This document shows positions 13,910 to 16,838 of a stretch of DNA of 16,838 nt, piece after piece. Positions within the stretch are counted from its first letter, which is position 1, and each line of letters starts with the position of its first letter. Under the pieces are notes generated by a model, which saw nothing but the letters and a program-made list of their open reading frames with translations, had not been told where the DNA came from and searched no databases. Origin of the DNA: Clostridia bacterium (lineage in GTDB: Bacteria > Bacillota > Clostridia > Oscillospirales > CAG-272); NCBI GenBank assembly GCA_017408535.1, contig JAFQUL010000071.1:1-16838 (forward strand), read 5' to 3'. The position numbers and the translations under genes are program-made.

Positions 13910-15058
13910 TCATCCCCCCGATATTGCAAGATTGGTGCTGACAAACACCACTACAGACAGAATGAATACCGCCGCCGCCATGGATGAAAGTCCAAGGGCA
14001 AGTCCGGACAGCTCCTTGCACTCCTCGATCATCTTTTTCTCCTTTTCGCACCCCAGCACATCTGCCGCAAAGGCAGAAAAGCTGAGTATGATTCCGTTAC
14101 ACAGAAGAGTTACCGTCATCGGTAGGGTTATCATCAGGATAAGGACTATCCCGAGGATTCCTGCACCGTTTTTTATAAGCGTCAACCCTGCGGAGATAGT
14201 ACCCAGCGAATCACTGATACTGCCGCCTACCACCGGTATCAGATTCCCTACCGCCAGCTTAGCCGTCCGCACGGTAAAGGTGTCACCTGCCGCCGAGATG
14301 ATATTTCTTGAAGCAAGTACGGTCACAAGCACCGTCGTTACAACTCCGAGTAACCCGGTATACAGCGTTTTGACTGCACGCATTATCCCCTCTGTCCGCA
14401 AAGCACCGCCGGAAAGTGCAGTTATGAGAATAAAGCAAAAGCACACTCTGAGCATCGGCATAAGCAGATATGCCGCTCCGTTTTCTACCGCAGTAAGGAT
14501 GAGCATAGTAGTACCGCTGTGTACCGCCGCACTGCTTGTATTACCGCCGAGAAGATATATTCCGCCCATTGTGGGAAGCATTCCGTTCATAAAGAATATC
14601 AGCCTGTCAAGATACAGCTTTACAGATTCAAAAACCGCCCTCTCTGAAGAAAACAGTATCAGTACCGTAACAAGTCCCGAGGCAAGTTCCACCGAGGGTG
14701 CGGCGGCACGGTTAGAGAGAGATGCTGAAAGCCCTCTGAAGGCAGAGGCAAGTATCACCGCTCCGATAATACCCATCATTCCCGACAGCATACCGGGAAG
14801 AACGGAGGTAATCGCCGACAGGATAAGAGAGACTATCTTCCCCGGGTCAAGAAGCTTGTCCACCGCCTCTGCCGCCTCTGTACCTCTGAGAGAAAAGAGC
14901 TCCTCCGGCAGCTCTGTCAGTACCTCCTCCGGGATATAGTCAGAGAGTCCCTCAAAGGAGAAGTCTTCTCCCGGGACCGGCTCTGCGGCCATTACCTCCG
15001 GAGACCCCCAAAAGATGAAACACAGTATAAGTAAAGCCGAGGTGAATATCTTTCTCAT
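13910..15058 (-). CDS. spoIIIAE: Stage III sporulation protein AE
   Basis: A 382-aa polytopic membrane protein, the largest of the spoIIIA set. It begins with a cleavable-looking signal (MRKIFTSALLILCFIFWGSPEVMAAEP), then a short extracytoplasmic segment (DYIPEEVLTELPEELF) and at least seven hydrophobic segments. Typical family phrases are GGIYLLGGNTSSAAVHS, NLIPVVGGSISDSLGTI and LSGLALGLSSMAAAVF. Its topology resembles an export-apparatus or permease component, and it is essential for the channel in Bacillus. ATG 15058 is chosen over the 60-nt longer frame because the signal peptide begins there; AAAAGGA lies 12 nt upstream, directly after the spoIIIAD stop. A gap of 4 nt separates it from spoIIIAF. 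Confidence 0.95.
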   Translation of the reverse strand: MRKIFTSALLILCFIFWGSPEVMAAEPVPGEDFSFEGLSDYIPEEVLTELPEELFSLRGTEAAEAVDKLLDPGKIVSLILSAITSVLPGMLSGMMGIIGAVILASAFRGLSASLSNRAAAPSVELASGLVTVLILFSSERAVFESVKLYLDRLIFFMNGMLPTMGGIYLLGGNTSSAAVHSGTTMLILTAVENGAAYLLMPMLRVCFCFILITALSGGALRTEGIMRAVKTLYTGLLGVVTTVLVTVLASRNIISAAGDTFTVRTAKLAVGNLIPVVGGSISDSLGTISAGLTLIKNGAGILGIVLILMITLPMTVTLLCNGIILSFSAFAADVLGCEKEKKMIEECKELSGLALGLSSMAAAVFILSVVVFVSTNLAISGG

Positions 15059-15077
15059 TTTTACCGACCGTCCTTTT

Positions 15078-15464
15078 CTACTGTCCTGCGATTCTACCTG
15101 CCAGCTCCACTGCGTCACGGATCAGCGGCAATGAGAGGAGCAATATCTCTCCCCGACCGAAAAAGCCCACCTGCTCGGCAAGAGCGCTCTCACCTGCATC
15201 GGTACAGATACCGGCGGTTATCTCGGTGAGAAAGCCAATGGCAATGACCTTGAGCAGTATTGCGGTATACCCGGAAAAGGCACTTTTCTCCCCGAGAGAG
15301 ATAATATATTCAAACAGAGGCCGAAGAGCGGCGAGGGTAACCAGTGACAGCAGAATCCCTGCCGCCAGCGACAGAAAAACCGAGTACTCAGGTCTTGTGC
15401 TCTTTATTACGGCGGAGGACACAAGTGCCAATATTACTGCACCGCAAATACCGATAACACTCAT
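15078..15464 (-). CDS. spoIIIAD: Stage III sporulation protein AD
   Basis: A 128-aa membrane protein with four hydrophobic segments (IGICGAVILALVSSAVI, SVFLSLAAGILLSLVTLAAL, AILLKVIAIGFLTEITAGIC and EILLLSLPLIRDAVELA). LKVIAIGFLTEITAGICTDAGE is the hallmark of the family. It is related in fold pattern to small export-apparatus proteins of secretion systems. The ATG is two bases after the spoIIIAC stop, a spacing that implies translational coupling. Confidence 0.95.
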   Translation of the reverse strand: MSVIGICGAVILALVSSAVIKSTRPEYSVFLSLAAGILLSLVTLAALRPLFEYIISLGEKSAFSGYTAILLKVIAIGFLTEITAGICTDAGESALAEQVGFFGRGEILLLSLPLIRDAVELAGRIAGQ

Positions 15465-15466
15465 AG

Positions 15467-15661
15467 TCAGAAACCGAAGGTCTGTCTGACAGAGTCAAAA
15501 AGACGGGATATTTCCCCTATCAGCATAAACAGAACTATTATCACCCCGGCGAGCGATACCAGCATTGCCTGCTCATCCCGCCCCGAACGGGCCAGTACCT
15601 GATATGCCGCAGATACCAGCAATCCCACCCCTGCTACCTTTATTATAAGAGTAATATCCAT
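15467..15661 (-). CDS. spoIIIAC: Stage III sporulation protein AC
   Basis: A 64-aa protein of the normal family length with two membrane segments (MDITLIIKVAGVGLLVSAAYQVLA and QAMLVSLAGVIIVLFMLIGEISRLF). The phrase ARSGRDEQA between them is strongly conserved in SpoIIIAC. It resembles half of SpoIIIAD and is thought to sit in the membrane core of the SpoIIIA complex. AGGAGG lies 4 nt before the ATG; the gap from spoIIIAB is 8 nt. Confidence 0.95.
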   Translation of the reverse strand: MDITLIIKVAGVGLLVSAAYQVLARSGRDEQAMLVSLAGVIIVLFMLIGEISRLFDSVRQTFGF

Positions 15662-15669
15662 AGCTCCTC

Positions 15670-16155
15670 CTAAATAAGGATTATGATCACGCTTATGCCG
15701 AAGGTCAGAGAAAGGCTTCTTATCAGCTTACTCTTGCCGGGCAGAGCATCAAGACATTTTTTATATTCTCCGTCAAGGGATGCGAGCAGATGATCGCACC
15801 TTTTTATCTCGTCCTCACTGTACCCACGACCCAGATCCTCGGAAAAGGATATGAGAAGCTCCTTTGCCTCCCTCGAGATGCTTAGCACGGAAGCACTTTC
15901 GCAGACAGCACCGTAAAAGCCTCTTGCTCTCAGTGCCTCGGTAAAGCCCACAGTGTCAAGCGAAGGAGAGGAAAACTCAGAATATATTTCTGACAGAGGT
16001 CTTGAAAAGCAGGATATCTCCAGTCTGATACGGCTGATAAGGGCGATAAAACCCTCAAGCTCGTCCCGTTCACGGCCAAGACGTGAGCAAAGATAGTTTG
16101 ACATAATAAGAGACGCCGCCGCAACAAACACAGCCCCCAAAAGCTTAACTGTCAT
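15670..16155 (-). CDS. spoIIIAB: Stage III sporulation protein AB
   Basis: A 161-aa protein with an N-terminal membrane segment (VKLLGAVFVAAASLIMSNYLCS), a cytosolic helical domain and a C-terminal hydrophobic stretch (SLTFGISVIIILI). Family signs include RLRLEISCFSRPL-like wording (RIRLEISCFSRPLSEIY), LGRGYSEDEIKRCDHL and EYKKCLDALPGKSKLIRSLSLTFG. The helical domain resembles GspF/T2SS-type platform proteins, and SpoIIIAB is thought to pair with the SpoIIIAA ATPase. It overlaps the spoIIIAA stop by 11 nt, so translation is coupled. Confidence 0.95.
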   Translation of the reverse strand: MTVKLLGAVFVAAASLIMSNYLCSRLGRERDELEGFIALISRIRLEISCFSRPLSEIYSEFSSPSLDTVGFTEALRARGFYGAVCESASVLSISREAKELLISFSEDLGRGYSEDEIKRCDHLLASLDGEYKKCLDALPGKSKLIRSLSLTFGISVIIILI

Positions 16156-16838
16156 ATCTCACAGCCTCTTTCCGTGAAGTGTATTTATAACCGATACCGT
16201 CACAGGTTCGTTCAAGCCCCACGTATCCGGAGAATATCCCCGCACTGTGCAGCTCCCCGATAAAGGGTCTGGTGAGAAGCTCTCTCAGACTGTCTCCATG
16301 GGCCGAGGCAAGCAGCGGTACTCCGCTGTGTCTGAGAGAAAGGATGGCTTGAGAATCCTCTCCCGAGCCTATCTCATCACAGACGATCAGCTGGGGTGAG
16401 AGAGTCCTGACGGCTATCTCTATCCCCTCTGCCCGTCCGAAGCCGCTGAGCACGTCCACAGTACCAAAGCTCTCACCCCGACAGATCTCGTCCCGTGAGT
16501 CAATTACCGCTATTCTCAGCGGTTTGTCACCGAGGGACAGTATTCTGCACACGTCACGTAAAACCGTGGTCTTCCCTCCACCGGGAGGAGAGTATATAAG
16601 AATTCCATGTTTGTACCTTTCTCTCCCGAGAAGATATGCGATATAGTCACCGCACCCTCTCACCGCACGCGGAATACGGAAGGATAATGAGCTAACGTCG
16701 CTTATCCCGGTAAGTACCTCGTTTTCAAATACCGCTCTCCCGGATATCCCGACTCTCACTCCCGACAAAAGAGTCACATACCCGCGGCGGATGGTATTTG
16801 CGTGCGAATATACCGATCCGTCGGTTATTTTAATCATC
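16145..16838 (-). CDS. spoIIIAA: Stage III sporulation protein AA, ATPase (5' end outside the window)
   Basis: At least 230 C-terminal residues of the SpoIIIAA ATPase; the family is usually over 300 aa, so roughly the first third is missing beyond 16838 and the ATG at 16837 is probably internal. The visible part has the GYVTLLSGVRVGISG segment before the ATPase core, Walker A PPGGGKTT at visible residues 84-91, DSRDEICRG, a Walker B-like LIVCDEIG (150-157), and ASAHGDSL. It is a AAA/secretion-type ATPase that powers the SpoIIIA complex in the mother cell. It is the first gene of the operon; its sigma-E promoter would lie outside the window. Confidence 0.95.
   Translation of the reverse strand, partial: MIKITDGSVYSHANTIRRGYVTLLSGVRVGISGRAVFENEVLTGISDVSSLSFRIPRAVRGCGDYIAYLLGRERYKHGILIYSPPGGGKTTVLRDVCRILSLGDKPLRIAVIDSRDEICRGESFGTVDVLSGFGRAEGIEIAVRTLSPQLIVCDEIGSGEDSQAILSLRHSGVPLLASAHGDSLRELLTRPFIGELHSAGIFSGYVGLERTCDGIGYKYTSRKEAVRYDS

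Noticed and set aside
13906..13944. Longer spoIIIAF from TTG 13944
   Set aside because: No ribosome site precedes the TTG and it overlaps spoIIIAE; GTG 13905 has a G-rich site and fits the family start.
13932..14939. Plus-strand open frame of 335 codons opposite spoIIIAE
   Set aside because: The translation is low-complexity Ser/Thr/Pro/Ile-rich, typical of the reverse strand of a membrane-protein gene; spoIIIAE is unmistakable.
1..16838. CRISPR arrays, tRNA/rRNA genes, insertion sequences, phage or defence genes
   Set aside because: No regularly spaced direct repeats, tRNA-like folds, transposase/integrase motifs or defence-type domains were seen on either strand.

Overview
The window looks like a chromosomal segment of an endospore-forming Clostridia-type Firmicute, perhaps Oscillospirales/Ruminococcaceae-like. 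The grounds are the near-complete spoIIIA sporulation operon, strong purine-rich ribosome binding sites, near-consensus TTGACW-N17-TATAAT promoters and moderate GC content. No species assignment is possible from the sequence alone. No RNA gene, CRISPR array, insertion sequence, phage gene or attachment site was seen.

Left part (1-2351, minus strand): one large surface lipoprotein, a right-handed parallel beta-helix protein resembling GH141-type glycoside hydrolases. It has its own sigma-A promoter and a terminator. A divergent AT-rich intergenic region (2293-2642) follows.

Centre (2571-7933, plus strand): a tightly coupled five-gene envelope operon. Its genes are a GT2-GtrA fusion glycosyltransferase, a PAP2 lipid phosphatase, a membrane-anchored TcaA-like protein broken by a frameshift near 4681, a membrane-anchored phosphodiester glycosidase (NAGPA domain) and a conserved lipoprotein. 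The first three genes are joined by ATGA overlaps, the fourth overlaps the third by 11 nt, and the fifth starts 11 nt after the fourth. The set suggests synthesis, trimming or modification of an undecaprenyl-linked surface glycan or teichoic-acid-like polymer. A 19-bp hairpin terminator lies between this operon and the convergent genes to its right.

Right-centre (7942-12115, minus strand): two tandem paralogous SGNH/GDSL-hydrolase lipoproteins, each with its own promoter, and a PRK06851-type P-loop ATPase whose second P-loop is degenerate. With the beta-helix lipoprotein they suggest cell-surface polysaccharide deacylation and cleavage.

Right part (12202-16838, minus strand): spoIIIAA (cut by the window end), spoIIIAB, AC, AD, AE, AF, AG and AH in canonical order, closed by a strong terminator. 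These genes build the mother-cell half of the SpoIIIA-SpoIIQ channel between mother cell and forespore.

The most noteworthy items are the frameshifted TcaA-like gene, which also contains a canonical A_AAA_AAG slippery heptamer; the duplicated SGNH lipoproteins with a shifted catalytic Asp; and the half-degenerate tandem P-loop protein beside spoIIIA. I did not find convincing evidence of a wholly new defence or mobile system.
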